This document shows positions 25,077 to 33,536 of a DNA stretch of 64,000 bases, piece after piece; positions within the stretch are counted from its first letter, which is position 1, and every line of letters starts with the position of its first letter. Below the pieces are notes generated by a model. The model was not told the DNA's origin and did not search any database. It saw only the letters and a program-made list of their open reading frames with translations. Made by a program: the position numbers and the translations under genes. Origin of the DNA: an uncultured Clostridia bacterium (lineage in GTDB: Bacteria; Bacillota; Clostridia; Christensenellales; Aristaeellaceae); assembly GCA_934632155.1 (NCBI GenBank), contig CAKTXZ010000001.1, positions 217,460 through 281,459 on the forward strand. The letters run 5' to 3'.

Positions 25077-25967
25077 GTGAGCATGGTTCATGGCGCGGCA
25101 ATGAAAAAGCGGCTTCGGGCCCGGAAAAAACGCGTATCCCGTTCCTTCGGGGGCAATGCCCTGGTGCTGTTTTTTCTGCTGCTGATGAGCGTCTTCATGG
25201 CGCTTCCGCTGGTTTATACCATCATAACGGCCTTTAAGCCTGTCAACGAGCTGTTTCTCTATCCGCCCCGTTTTCTGGTACAGAATCCAACGCTGGATAA
25301 TTTTACCACCATGATGCGTCTGGCGCAGGATATGTGGGTGCCTTTTGAGCGCTATTTATTCAACAGTTTGTTTATTTCTCTGATTGGCACGGCGGCTTAC
25401 GTGCTCATTGCCAGCTGCGCCGCCTTCGCTTTGGCCAAGTATCCACAAAAGTGGCTGAAAGTATTTTACAGCATTGTGGTATGGGCGATCCTGTTCCGGG
25501 CCGAGGTAACGGCCATTCCGCAGTATATCATCATTTCCGGGCTGGGATTGATCAATACCTACTGGGCCGTGCTGCTGCCGATGATGGCCGGATCCTTTGG
25601 CGTGTTTCTGGTACGGCAGTTTGTGGTTACTGCTGTGCCGGACAGCCTGATCGAAGCGGCCCGTATCGACGGCGCCAATGAATACCGGATTTTCTTTACC
25701 ATTGTTTTTCCCATGATCAAGCCAGCTTGGCTGACGCTGTCGATATTCACGTTCCAGAACCTGTGGAACGCCTCAGGCGTCACTTATATTTATGATGAAA
25801 GCATGAAGGTTCTGCCCGTGATGCTGCGCCAAATCGCTTCAGCGGGCATCGCCCGGGCAGGAGCGGGCGCGGCAGTGGCGCTGGTGTTGATGATCCCGCC
25901 GGTGATCTTTTTCCTGCTGAGCCAATCCTCCGTCCTTGAAACCATGTCCCATTCGGGGCTGAAGTGA
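25077..25967 (+). CDS. Sugar ABC permease (MalG-type)
   Basis: A 296-residue permease with a basic N-terminus (KKRLRARKKRVSRSF), about six helices, and the EAA loop VPDSLIEAARIDGANEYRI. The GTG start at 25077 has AGGAGG 10 bases upstream. The ending MSHSGLK matches the short conserved C-terminus. It partners the permease at 24153. Confidence 0.9.
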   Translation: MSMVHGAAMKKRLRARKKRVSRSFGGNALVLFFLLLMSVFMALPLVYTIITAFKPVNELFLYPPRFLVQNPTLDNFTTMMRLAQDMWVPFERYLFNSLFISLIGTAAYVLIASCAAFALAKYPQKWLKVFYSIVVWAILFRAEVTAIPQYIIISGLGLINTYWAVLLPMMAGSFGVFLVRQFVVTAVPDSLIEAARIDGANEYRIFFTIVFPMIKPAWLTLSIFTFQNLWNASGVTYIYDESMKVLPVMLRQIASAGIARAGAGAAVALVLMIPPVIFFLLSQSSVLETMSHSGLK

Positions 25968-25977
25968 GGAGGAAGCG

Positions 25978-28005
25978 ATGAAACGAACGCTGATTTTCAG
26001 CCTCTGCGCGTGCCTGCTCTGGCTGAACTGCGCTTTGGCCCTGGCAGCTGAGCTGCCCTATGCCGGTTATGCGCCAACGCCATATGGCAAGGCCGCTCCC
26101 AGCCCGGTTGGATACGAGGTGGAGAGCTTCCTGACAGGCCAGAATATGGGGATGACAGATCTGAACAAACCCAGCGACCTGTATGTTGAAGCATCCAACG
26201 GGCGGGTATACATCGCAGATACAGGCAACGCCCGTGTGGTGGTGCTGAACCGGGAGCTGCAGTTTGAAGCGGAATACCGCGCGGCGGGTGCATACGCCTT
26301 TGTCAGCCCCAAGGGCGTTTTTGCCGATGGAAAGGGCCATATCTATGTGGCGGATGACGGCTTGGCCCTGACCGTGATGATGGATGAAAAAGGGGTGCTG
26401 CTGCAAGTATTTGACCGGCCGGTAAACGACTTGTACGAGGAAACCACTCCCTACGCGCCTCAGAAGGTGGTGGCGGACAGCGCAGGACGGGTGTATGTGC
26501 TGTCCCAAGGCGTGTATCAGGGCCTGATCTGCTTTCAGCCCAACGGGTCTTTTATGAGTTTCTATGGCGCCAATCACGTGGAAGTGACAGCCAAAGTGGT
26601 GCTGCAAAAGCTGCTGAGGATGTTCACCACCCGGGAACAGTGGGCCGGCATGGAGGCGTTTATCCCCATTGAATACAGCAATATCGATATTGGCATGGAG
26701 GATATCATCTACGCCTCCGTGGGCACGCTGGAGCAAAGCGGGGGCAACTCAGTTTACCTGCTCAACCCGCTGGGGGTGCCCTTCCGCCGCTTCAACTGCG
26801 GCCCGGCCATTGATACGCTGTCCAGCAATGAGGGCTATTACACCGTTTTGTCCCGGGATTTTTGTGAGATTCTGGAGTTCTATGAAGAAGGCGGAATGGG
26901 CGCCATGCTTTCCGCCGCAGGCAAGGGAAGCCAGAAGGGCCTGTTCCGGGATCCTGTGGCGCTGGGCCGGCTGGAGGGGGATTTGCTGGTGCTGGACCGC
27001 CAGAACGGCTCCATTACCCGCTTTCGCCTGACGGATTTCGGGCGCCTGGTGCATCAGGGCATTCTGTATTCCAGCCAGGGCCTGTATCAGGAGGCCATCG
27101 GCATTTACCAGGAATTGCTCCGGATGGATCAGAATTACACGCCGGCTTACGCGTGGCTGGGCAAAGCGCACTACGAGCTGGAAGAATATGAGGAATCCAT
27201 GCGCTGCTATCGCCTGGCCAACCAGAAAACGGGCTATTCCGAGGCGTTTAAAGAGCATGCAACCGACGTGATCCGACAGTATATCGGCTGGATCGCGGCG
27301 GGGGCGGCGGTGCTGGTGGTTGCCGTGAAGGCGTGGGGGCGCCTGCGGAAAAAAGGAGCGGCGGCGCGAAAGGAGGGCCGGGCATACCTGAAGCCCTGGC
27401 GGCATCCTTTCCATTGCATGCTTCACGCTTATTCCGGCTTTGAGGGCGTAAAGCTGTATGGCCAGGGCTCGGTGGCGGCGGGGGCGGTCATCGTGGGCGC
27501 GCTGTTTTTATCCAGCGTGGTCAGCTATGTGCTGACGGGCTTTGCTTTTAACCCCAACCGGATCGAAGACTTGAACGTGCTGTGGCTTTTGGGCGGTTCC
27601 CTGGGAAGATTCAGCCTGTTTTACGTATCGGTACTGGCGGTCTCTTCCCTGATGAGCGACTGCGAAGGCAAACCCCGGGAATTATTCATCGTATCCTCCT
27701 ACGCGCTGCTTCCCTTCGTCTTGAGCACATTGGCCGTCGCGGTTCTAACCAATTTCCTGTCCCTGGACGTGCAGGCATTCATCGTTTTCTTTCGGGTTAT
27801 GATGATCGGCTGGAGCGTGATCCTGCTGACGGTTGGAATGATGCAGATCAACCAGCTGACGTTGAAAAAGACGCTGCTTTATCTGTTGCTGGTTCTCCTG
27901 TCTCTGGTCATTGTGCTGGTGCTGCTGGTGCTTCTCTATTCGCTGATTCAGCAATTCATGGTCTTTTTGCAAACGCTGGCCAGTGAAATGATGTACCGCA
28001 TGTGA
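25978..28005 (+). CDS. NHL-repeat, TPR and Yip1-type membrane protein
   Basis: A 675-residue protein in three parts. After a signal peptide (residues 1-24) come NHL/beta-propeller-like repeats (LNKPSDLYVEASNGRVYIADTGNARV, VSPKGVFADGKGHIYVADDG, APQKVVADSAGRVYVLSQG). A TPR-like pair follows near 350-410 (LYQEAIGIYQELLRM, AYAWLGKAHYELEEYEESM). A membrane helix near 425 leads to a C-terminal multi-helix region resembling Yip1 (about 480-670). The propeller would face outward and the helical domain lies in the membrane. The gene sits between two permease pairs, next to a DUF5696 gene. I recall similar arrangements in Paenibacillus polysaccharide loci. A role as an accessory or scaffold of a large importer is inference. 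Confidence 0.75.
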   Translation: MKRTLIFSLCACLLWLNCALALAAELPYAGYAPTPYGKAAPSPVGYEVESFLTGQNMGMTDLNKPSDLYVEASNGRVYIADTGNARVVVLNRELQFEAEYRAAGAYAFVSPKGVFADGKGHIYVADDGLALTVMMDEKGVLLQVFDRPVNDLYEETTPYAPQKVVADSAGRVYVLSQGVYQGLICFQPNGSFMSFYGANHVEVTAKVVLQKLLRMFTTREQWAGMEAFIPIEYSNIDIGMEDIIYASVGTLEQSGGNSVYLLNPLGVPFRRFNCGPAIDTLSSNEGYYTVLSRDFCEILEFYEEGGMGAMLSAAGKGSQKGLFRDPVALGRLEGDLLVLDRQNGSITRFRLTDFGRLVHQGILYSSQGLYQEAIGIYQELLRMDQNYTPAYAWLGKAHYELEEYEESMRCYRLANQKTGYSEAFKEHATDVIRQYIGWIAAGAAVLVVAVKAWGRLRKKGAAARKEGRAYLKPWRHPFHCMLHAYSGFEGVKLYGQGSVAAGAVIVGALFLSSVVSYVLTGFAFNPNRIEDLNVLWLLGGSLGRFSLFYVSVLAVSSLMSDCEGKPRELFIVSSYALLPFVLSTLAVAVLTNFLSLDVQAFIVFFRVMMIGWSVILLTVGMMQINQLTLKKTLLYLLLVLLSLVIVLVLLVLLYSLIQQFMVFLQTLASEMMYRM

Positions 28006-28017
28006 GGAGGCGGATCC

Positions 28018-30201
28018 ATGAGAAAAGGAATGTGGGCTTGTCTGGTGCTCCTGCTCATGTGTCTGTTCATGGGCGCTCTTGGGGAGGAAACTGCCGATTT
28101 CACGCTGGTGGATGAAAGCGGGCAGATCCGCCTGTACGCCAACACAGAAACGGGCGAAATCCTCATTATGGATCTGCGGGACGGCTATCTCTGGCGCTCC
28201 AATCCTGCTGACGCAGATGGCCGAGGGGTACACAAAATGACACTTCTGTCCCAGATCACCATCGGCTATTCGTCGGACCGGGGCACGGCGCTGACGGCAT
28301 TGGGGCAAATGGACAGCGTGCAGAAAAAGGGCTTCTCCATGACCATTCAGGACGGGGAAGCGATCAGTACGTACGATTTTCCCAAACAGGAAATCCGCCT
28401 GAGCATTCATTACCGGCTGAAGGACGGATGTCTGGAGGCCTCCGTGCCGGTGGAGGAATGCGTTTCTTATGGCGCCAACAGCCTCACTGCCGTGGAAGTG
28501 CTGCCAGCCTTCGGTGCCGCGGGAAGCGATGAAACGGGATACCTGCTCCTTCCGGATGGCTGCGGCGCCTTGATCCATTTCAATAACGGCGTAACGACCA
28601 TGAATGAGTATAGGGCCAGCGTGTACGGAAAAGATCCATCCGTAACCGGTCAGGTAGGCCTGTCCTCTTCCCCCGCCGTGTCCCGTACCTATGAACAAAC
28701 CGTGCGGCTGCCTGTTTTTGGCGTCAGCAAGGGAAATCATGGCTTTCTGGCCATCATTACAGAAAACGACAGCAAAGCAGTACTCCATGCCCGGGTTTCC
28801 AATTTGACCAGCTTCAATTATGCCTACAGCGAATTCCAGATGCGCAGCAGCGGTTCCATTATTATGAACCGGAAGGAATTTGAACAGAGCGTTACCGGCA
28901 TCGTGGAGCGGGACGGCCTCACCACGGGGCAGTACACGGTGCGCTATTGCTTTCTGAACGGGGAAGAGGAAAGCGGATATGCCGGCATGGCCCGGGTTTA
29001 TCGGGAATACTTGGAAAAGGAAAAGGGCCTGTGTCAGCGGATCGAGAAAGACGCGTATCCCCTGTATATAGACTTGTACGGATATGTCCGTAAAACAGCG
29101 CATATCCTGGGGATCCCCTATCAAAAAGCCTGGAAGCTGACCTCGGTGGACAGTGCCTGGGAAATTGCCCAGGCATTGGGGGTGGATCAGGTGTGCATGC
29201 GCTACCGGCAGTTCCTTTATGGCAATGCCTACGGCAAGGTGCCCGATTCCGTGCGGCTGCAGCCTTGCCTGGGAAGCACGGAGGATTTAACCGCTCTGGC
29301 CTCCCGGATGCGGGAGGGGGGCGGCGCGCTGTTTCCCGATGTGGACATGATGAATGTCTATCAGGGCGGCAATGGCTTTCGGGCACTTTACGACGCCGTG
29401 CTGACGCCGGTGAATTCCCCCCAGATGCAGTATCAGATCAATTACGCTTCCTCCAAGCTGGATTATACTGTCGCCCCCTGGTATCTGATGTCGCCGCTCA
29501 AGTATTCTTTCTTCTTCGGACGGTATTTCGACAGCTATGAAAAGCTGGGCCTGAAAGGGATTTCCCTGTCAGCCATTGGCGATATCCTGACTGCCGACAA
29601 CCGGACCGGCGGCATCGGGCGCCAGGACGCCCAGGCGCAGGCAGCCGCCGTCTTATCGGAAGCAGAGGGAAAATTCAGCGAGCTTATGATCGACCGGGGA
29701 AACGCCTATGCGGCCGCTTTGGCCACGCACGTGCTCCAAAGCCCGGGCAATTCCAGCCAATGGCTGATCTGTGACCAGGCTGTGCCCTTCTGGCAAATGG
29801 TGTTTCACGGCTATGTGCATTACAGCCTTTCTCCTGTCAATGGCAACGGCAATCCAAACGAACTGGCGCTGCAATGCATGGAATATGGAGCCAGTCCGCT
29901 CTATTCCTTCGTGGGCGAAAACCAGGAGGAGCTGATGAACTCGCGGATGCTGGAGGTCTACGCCGGGGATTGGCGCGCCTGGAAAGATTCCGTTCTGAAG
30001 CAATATGCCTGTCTCCGGGAGGTGTTGTCGCCTCTGGCGGACAGGCCGATGACGGGCCATGCGGTCCTTTCCCCGGATGTGCGGCGGACAGACTACGGTG
30101 ACATCAGCGTTTACGTGAATTACGGAAAGGAAGCAGCGGTGGCTGACGGCGTGGAAATCCCGGCTGAAGGCTATCTGGTAAAGGGAGGCAACGCGCAATG
30201 A
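28018..30201 (+). CDS. DUF5696-type exported protein
   Basis: A 727-residue protein with a signal peptide (WACLVLLLMCLFMGALG). It has beta-rich N-terminal segments (IRLYANTETGEILIMDLRDG) followed by a TIM-barrel-like region (YPLYIDLYGYVRKTAHILG, LFPDVDMMNVYQGGNG, LGLKGISLSAIGDIL). It resembles the DUF5696 family found in Paenibacillus-type ABC gene sets. No catalytic pair is established for the family to my knowledge, but the barrel features allow a glycosidase-like role. It is 12 bases after the NHL/Yip1 gene and overlaps the next permease start by 4 bases. Confidence 0.7.
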   Translation: MRKGMWACLVLLLMCLFMGALGEETADFTLVDESGQIRLYANTETGEILIMDLRDGYLWRSNPADADGRGVHKMTLLSQITIGYSSDRGTALTALGQMDSVQKKGFSMTIQDGEAISTYDFPKQEIRLSIHYRLKDGCLEASVPVEECVSYGANSLTAVEVLPAFGAAGSDETGYLLLPDGCGALIHFNNGVTTMNEYRASVYGKDPSVTGQVGLSSSPAVSRTYEQTVRLPVFGVSKGNHGFLAIITENDSKAVLHARVSNLTSFNYAYSEFQMRSSGSIIMNRKEFEQSVTGIVERDGLTTGQYTVRYCFLNGEEESGYAGMARVYREYLEKEKGLCQRIEKDAYPLYIDLYGYVRKTAHILGIPYQKAWKLTSVDSAWEIAQALGVDQVCMRYRQFLYGNAYGKVPDSVRLQPCLGSTEDLTALASRMREGGGALFPDVDMMNVYQGGNGFRALYDAVLTPVNSPQMQYQINYASSKLDYTVAPWYLMSPLKYSFFFGRYFDSYEKLGLKGISLSAIGDILTADNRTGGIGRQDAQAQAAAVLSEAEGKFSELMIDRGNAYAAALATHVLQSPGNSSQWLICDQAVPFWQMVFHGYVHYSLSPVNGNGNPNELALQCMEYGASPLYSFVGENQEELMNSRMLEVYAGDWRAWKDSVLKQYACLREVLSPLADRPMTGHAVLSPDVRRTDYGDISVYVNYGKEAAVADGVEIPAEGYLVKGGNAQ

Positions 30202-31121
30202 CCGCTATCGTGAAAAAGAGGCGCTCCCGCCTGCACGCGCGAAAAGCGAGATGGGGATATTTGTTCATCCTCCCCTGGCTGCTGGGGTTTCTGCTGTTCT
30301 TCCTGCGGCCGGTCGTTCAGTCCCTGGAATACAGCTTCGCCAGCATCAAAATGGCGCAAGAGGGCCTGGAATTGACGCCGGTCGGGCTGGATAATTACAG
30401 CTTCCTGTTGTTCCGGGATTCCAAGTTTATGCCCCTGATCGGCGCTTCGGTGCTGAAAATGCTGTATGAAACGCCCCTGATCGTGATTCTGAGCCTGTTT
30501 ATCGCCGTGATGCTGAATCAAAAATTCCGCGGCCGCGCTTTTTTCCGGTCCGTATTCTTTTTCCCGGTCATCATCACCAGCGGCGTGGTCTATGTGATGC
30601 TCCAGGGCATCATCAACGGCAACACCCTGGGCGCTACGCAGAACGCCTACCTGTTCCAGACCGTTGGGCTTGCGGAAATCATGGTGGCTGCCGGCATCCC
30701 CCAGGGCGTAGTCAACGGCGTCAATACCATCGTCAATGAGGTTTTTGCGCTGATCATGAAAAGCGGGGTGCAAATCCTTCTGTTCCTGAGCGGACTGCAG
30801 AAAATCCCCGCCACCACCTACGAAGCGGCCCGGATCGAAGGCGCCACCGAATGGGACGGCTTCTGGCGCATCACCGTGCCCATGACGATCCCCATCATGC
30901 TGTTGAACGTGGTGTATACCGTCATCGATTCCTTCATGGCGTATGGGACGGAGGAAGCGGGCAACCAAGTGATGGCCATGATCTATTCAACCGGTTTTGG
31001 CAGCCAGTTCAAGTTCGGCATGGCCGCCGCCATGAGCTGGATTTATATGATCGTGATCATGCTGCTGCTGCTGATTGTGTTTGCCGTGTTGGGCAGAGCG
31101 GCCCGGCGGATGGAGGGATAA
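30198..31121 (+). CDS. Sugar ABC permease (MalF/UgpA-type)
   Basis: A 307-residue six-helix permease with the first hydrophobic segment YLFILPWLLGFLLFFLRPVV and the EAA loop IPATTYEAARIEGATEWDG. Its ATG lies in the stop of the DUF5696 gene (ATGA), tying expression of the two. It partners the permease 3 bases downstream and serves the binding protein at 32113. Confidence 0.9.
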   Translation: MTAIVKKRRSRLHARKARWGYLFILPWLLGFLLFFLRPVVQSLEYSFASIKMAQEGLELTPVGLDNYSFLLFRDSKFMPLIGASVLKMLYETPLIVILSLFIAVMLNQKFRGRAFFRSVFFFPVIITSGVVYVMLQGIINGNTLGATQNAYLFQTVGLAEIMVAAGIPQGVVNGVNTIVNEVFALIMKSGVQILLFLSGLQKIPATTYEAARIEGATEWDGFWRITVPMTIPIMLLNVVYTVIDSFMAYGTEEAGNQVMAMIYSTGFGSQFKFGMAAAMSWIYMIVIMLLLLIVFAVLGRAARRMEG

Positions 31122-31124
31122 ACG

Positions 31125-32054
31125 ATGAAGAGAATAAACGCACAGCATGCGCTGCGCATATCCGGCCGCTTTTTCTTTCGATGCTGCCGCTATGCGCTGC
31201 TGATCACGATGAGCTTTGTGGTGCTCTATCCTTTGCTGTACATGATCTCCAACGCTTTCAAGCCATACCTGCAGACTTATGATCCCGCGGTGATCTGGAT
31301 TCCAAAATCCCTGACGCTGGAAAATGTGCTGGATGCCGTAGAGATCCTGGATCTCAAAACCGCGCTGGTCAATTCGCTGACGACCGCCGTGGGCACTTCC
31401 TTGATCCAGGTGGCGGTATGCCTGCTGGTGGGATACGGGTTCGCCCGGTTCAATTTCAGGCTGAGGCCCTTGCTTTTCATGCTGGTGCTGCTCACCATGA
31501 TCGTACCCCAGCAAACCATCTCCACCTCTCTTTACACCACCTACCGCTACTTTGGTATTTTCCATTTCCGCGTCTCCCTGATTGATACCAATGGGGTTTT
31601 CTGGCTGCCGGCCCTGCTGGGGATGGGGCTCCGGAGCGGGTTATATATTTTCGTGTACCGCCAGTTTTTCCAGGGCATGCCGCGGGAGCTGGAGGAGGCG
31701 GCGGAAATCGATGGCTGCAATCCGGTATCCACCTTTCTGCGGGTCATGCTGCCCAACGCGGGCACCGTGGTGGTGACGGTGCTTCTCTTTGCGCTGGTGT
31801 GGAACTGGAACGATTATTACACCCCAGCCATGTTCATGAAAAACCACCTTACCATGGCCACGGCCCTGGCATCCTTCCAAAGCAACCTGCAAAACCTTTC
31901 CGCTATTGGCGGCAACTATACCGACGTGGCCCTGATCACCACGCGGGTGCAGGCGGCCTGCCTGCTGTGCGTGTTGCCGCTGCTGCTTCTGTATCTGTTC
32001 ATGCAGAAATATTTCGTGGAATCTGTAGAACGTACGGGACTGACCGGTTTTTGA
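31125..32054 (+). CDS. Sugar ABC permease (MalG-type)
   Basis: A 309-residue six-helix permease with LLITMSFVVLYPLLYMISNAF as first helix, the EAA loop MPRELEEAAEIDGCNPVS, and the family ending LFMQKYFVESVERTGLTG. It forms the third importer with the permease before it and the binding protein after it. Confidence 0.9.
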   Translation: MKRINAQHALRISGRFFFRCCRYALLITMSFVVLYPLLYMISNAFKPYLQTYDPAVIWIPKSLTLENVLDAVEILDLKTALVNSLTTAVGTSLIQVAVCLLVGYGFARFNFRLRPLLFMLVLLTMIVPQQTISTSLYTTYRYFGIFHFRVSLIDTNGVFWLPALLGMGLRSGLYIFVYRQFFQGMPRELEEAAEIDGCNPVSTFLRVMLPNAGTVVVTVLLFALVWNWNDYYTPAMFMKNHLTMATALASFQSNLQNLSAIGGNYTDVALITTRVQAACLLCVLPLLLLYLFMQKYFVESVERTGLTGF

Positions 32055-32112
32055 TTCTTTGAATCCGGGGAGGCAACGCCTCCTGAATAATAAGAAAGGG
32101 AGTGTACCCCAC

Positions 32113-33426
32113 ATGAAAAAAATACTGGCGCTGGGTCTGATTCTCATTCTGGCACTGGCACAAATGCCCGCGATGGCAGCCGTCGATCCGGAGATCTTGG
32201 CGGCCCTGGAGGACTGCGAAAATCTGCCCGAAACCCTGGAAAACCCGAACTTGACCATGATCTTTTGGATGAGCTGGAACGGCTATCGCAATCAGGTGGC
32301 GAAGAATCCTGCCGTTTATGAGGCTTCACTGGAAGCCAAGGAGGCGTTTGAAGCCAAATACGGCGGCAAGGTGGAAATCGTGGCGGTGAGCTGGGATCAG
32401 CAGCTGCAAAAGTGCATCGACATGCAAACCGCAGGAGACGCCCCGGATCTGGTGCTGATGTATGAGTCGGTCTTCCACCCGGCCGTGATGCAGGGCGTCA
32501 TCATGAATCTGGATGACTACGTTGACGACGCGGATTACAGCTATTACCCCATCAGCCCAGAATACTACATGTGGAAAGGCAGCCACTATGCCGTTCCCAT
32601 CAAGCCTTACCTGAAACACATCACCTTCAACCGTACGCTGTTTGATTATGAGGGGCTGGAATACCCGGACACGCTGTACGCCAACGGCGAATGGACCTTT
32701 GAAAAATTCCTGGAGCTGGGCCGCGCCCTGACCCAGGATACCGATGGAGACGGCGTAATCGACCAGTGGGGCTTCAGCGGCTATGGAGATACCATGAGCC
32801 ATCTGCTGATCGCCAATCACGGCGGATTGATGAACATTGACCAGGCCAGCGGCACCGTCACCTCCGCCCTGAAGAACCCCGAAACCATGGAAGCCATGAA
32901 CTGGATCAGCCAGATGATCAGCCCCTCCAATCCGATGTGGATGACCGACGATTCCGAAATGTTCGGATACTTTGACAACAACGCCCTGGGGATGATCATG
33001 GGAAAGGAAATTCAGGACGCCCGGGAACTGCCTTTTGATGTGGGCATGGTGCCCTATCCTGCCGGCCCCAGCGGAAGCACGGATGAAACTTATGTTTACA
33101 GCCAGAGCTGGGCAGTGCCCACGGGCTCTGACAATCCCCAGGCGGCCATGGCCTACATTCGCATGGTCAATGAGATTCAAAAAATCAAAGGGGATCAAAA
33201 GGAGAGGGAGCGCTACGGCGAGGACCCCGAAGGCAACAGCGTATACGATGCCATTTATGCTCCGGGACACAAGCTGATCACTGCTTATGACAAGGGCATC
33301 AGCGATGTGTTCACCATCATGGCTACCATGATGAATTATATGAGCGAAGAAGTGCCCGCTTCCACCATCGTGGAACGTATGGAACCGCTGATCAATACCG
33401 AAATCGAAAAAACCTTTGGCAAATAA
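32113..33426 (+). CDS. Sugar ABC transporter solute-binding protein
   Basis: A 437-residue protein with the leader KKILALGLILILALAQMPA, likely cut at AMA-AVD, and no lipobox. Binding-protein features are LTMIFWMSWNGYRNQV, TAGDAPDLVLMYES, a DTDGDGVIDQWGF calcium-like loop often seen in these proteins, and YVYSQSWAVPTGSDNPQAAM. ATG 32113 is preceded by AAAGGGAG. It completes the third importer; a long hairpin follows the gene. Confidence 0.9.
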   Translation: MKKILALGLILILALAQMPAMAAVDPEILAALEDCENLPETLENPNLTMIFWMSWNGYRNQVAKNPAVYEASLEAKEAFEAKYGGKVEIVAVSWDQQLQKCIDMQTAGDAPDLVLMYESVFHPAVMQGVIMNLDDYVDDADYSYYPISPEYYMWKGSHYAVPIKPYLKHITFNRTLFDYEGLEYPDTLYANGEWTFEKFLELGRALTQDTDGDGVIDQWGFSGYGDTMSHLLIANHGGLMNIDQASGTVTSALKNPETMEAMNWISQMISPSNPMWMTDDSEMFGYFDNNALGMIMGKEIQDARELPFDVGMVPYPAGPSGSTDETYVYSQSWAVPTGSDNPQAAMAYIRMVNEIQKIKGDQKERERYGEDPEGNSVYDAIYAPGHKLITAYDKGISDVFTIMATMMNYMSEEVPASTIVERMEPLINTEIEKTFGK

Positions 33427-33433
33427 CCGATTC

Positions 33434-33467
33434 CTTTCCGGGCGGCGGCTGGCCGCCGCCCGGAAAG
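33434..33467 (+). other. Long hairpin after the third binding-protein gene
   Basis: A perfect 15-bp stem CTTTCCGGGCGGCGG / CCGCCGCCCGGAAAG with a CTGG loop, no T run. It probably stabilises the 3' end of the binding-protein message, as the hairpin at 19287 may also do. Confidence 0.7.
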
Positions 33468-33536
33468 AGGAGGCCCCTTCTGAAAGATTCACCTTATTTT
33501 TCGAAACGGGCCGATACATGTGAAGGAGTGAATGAA

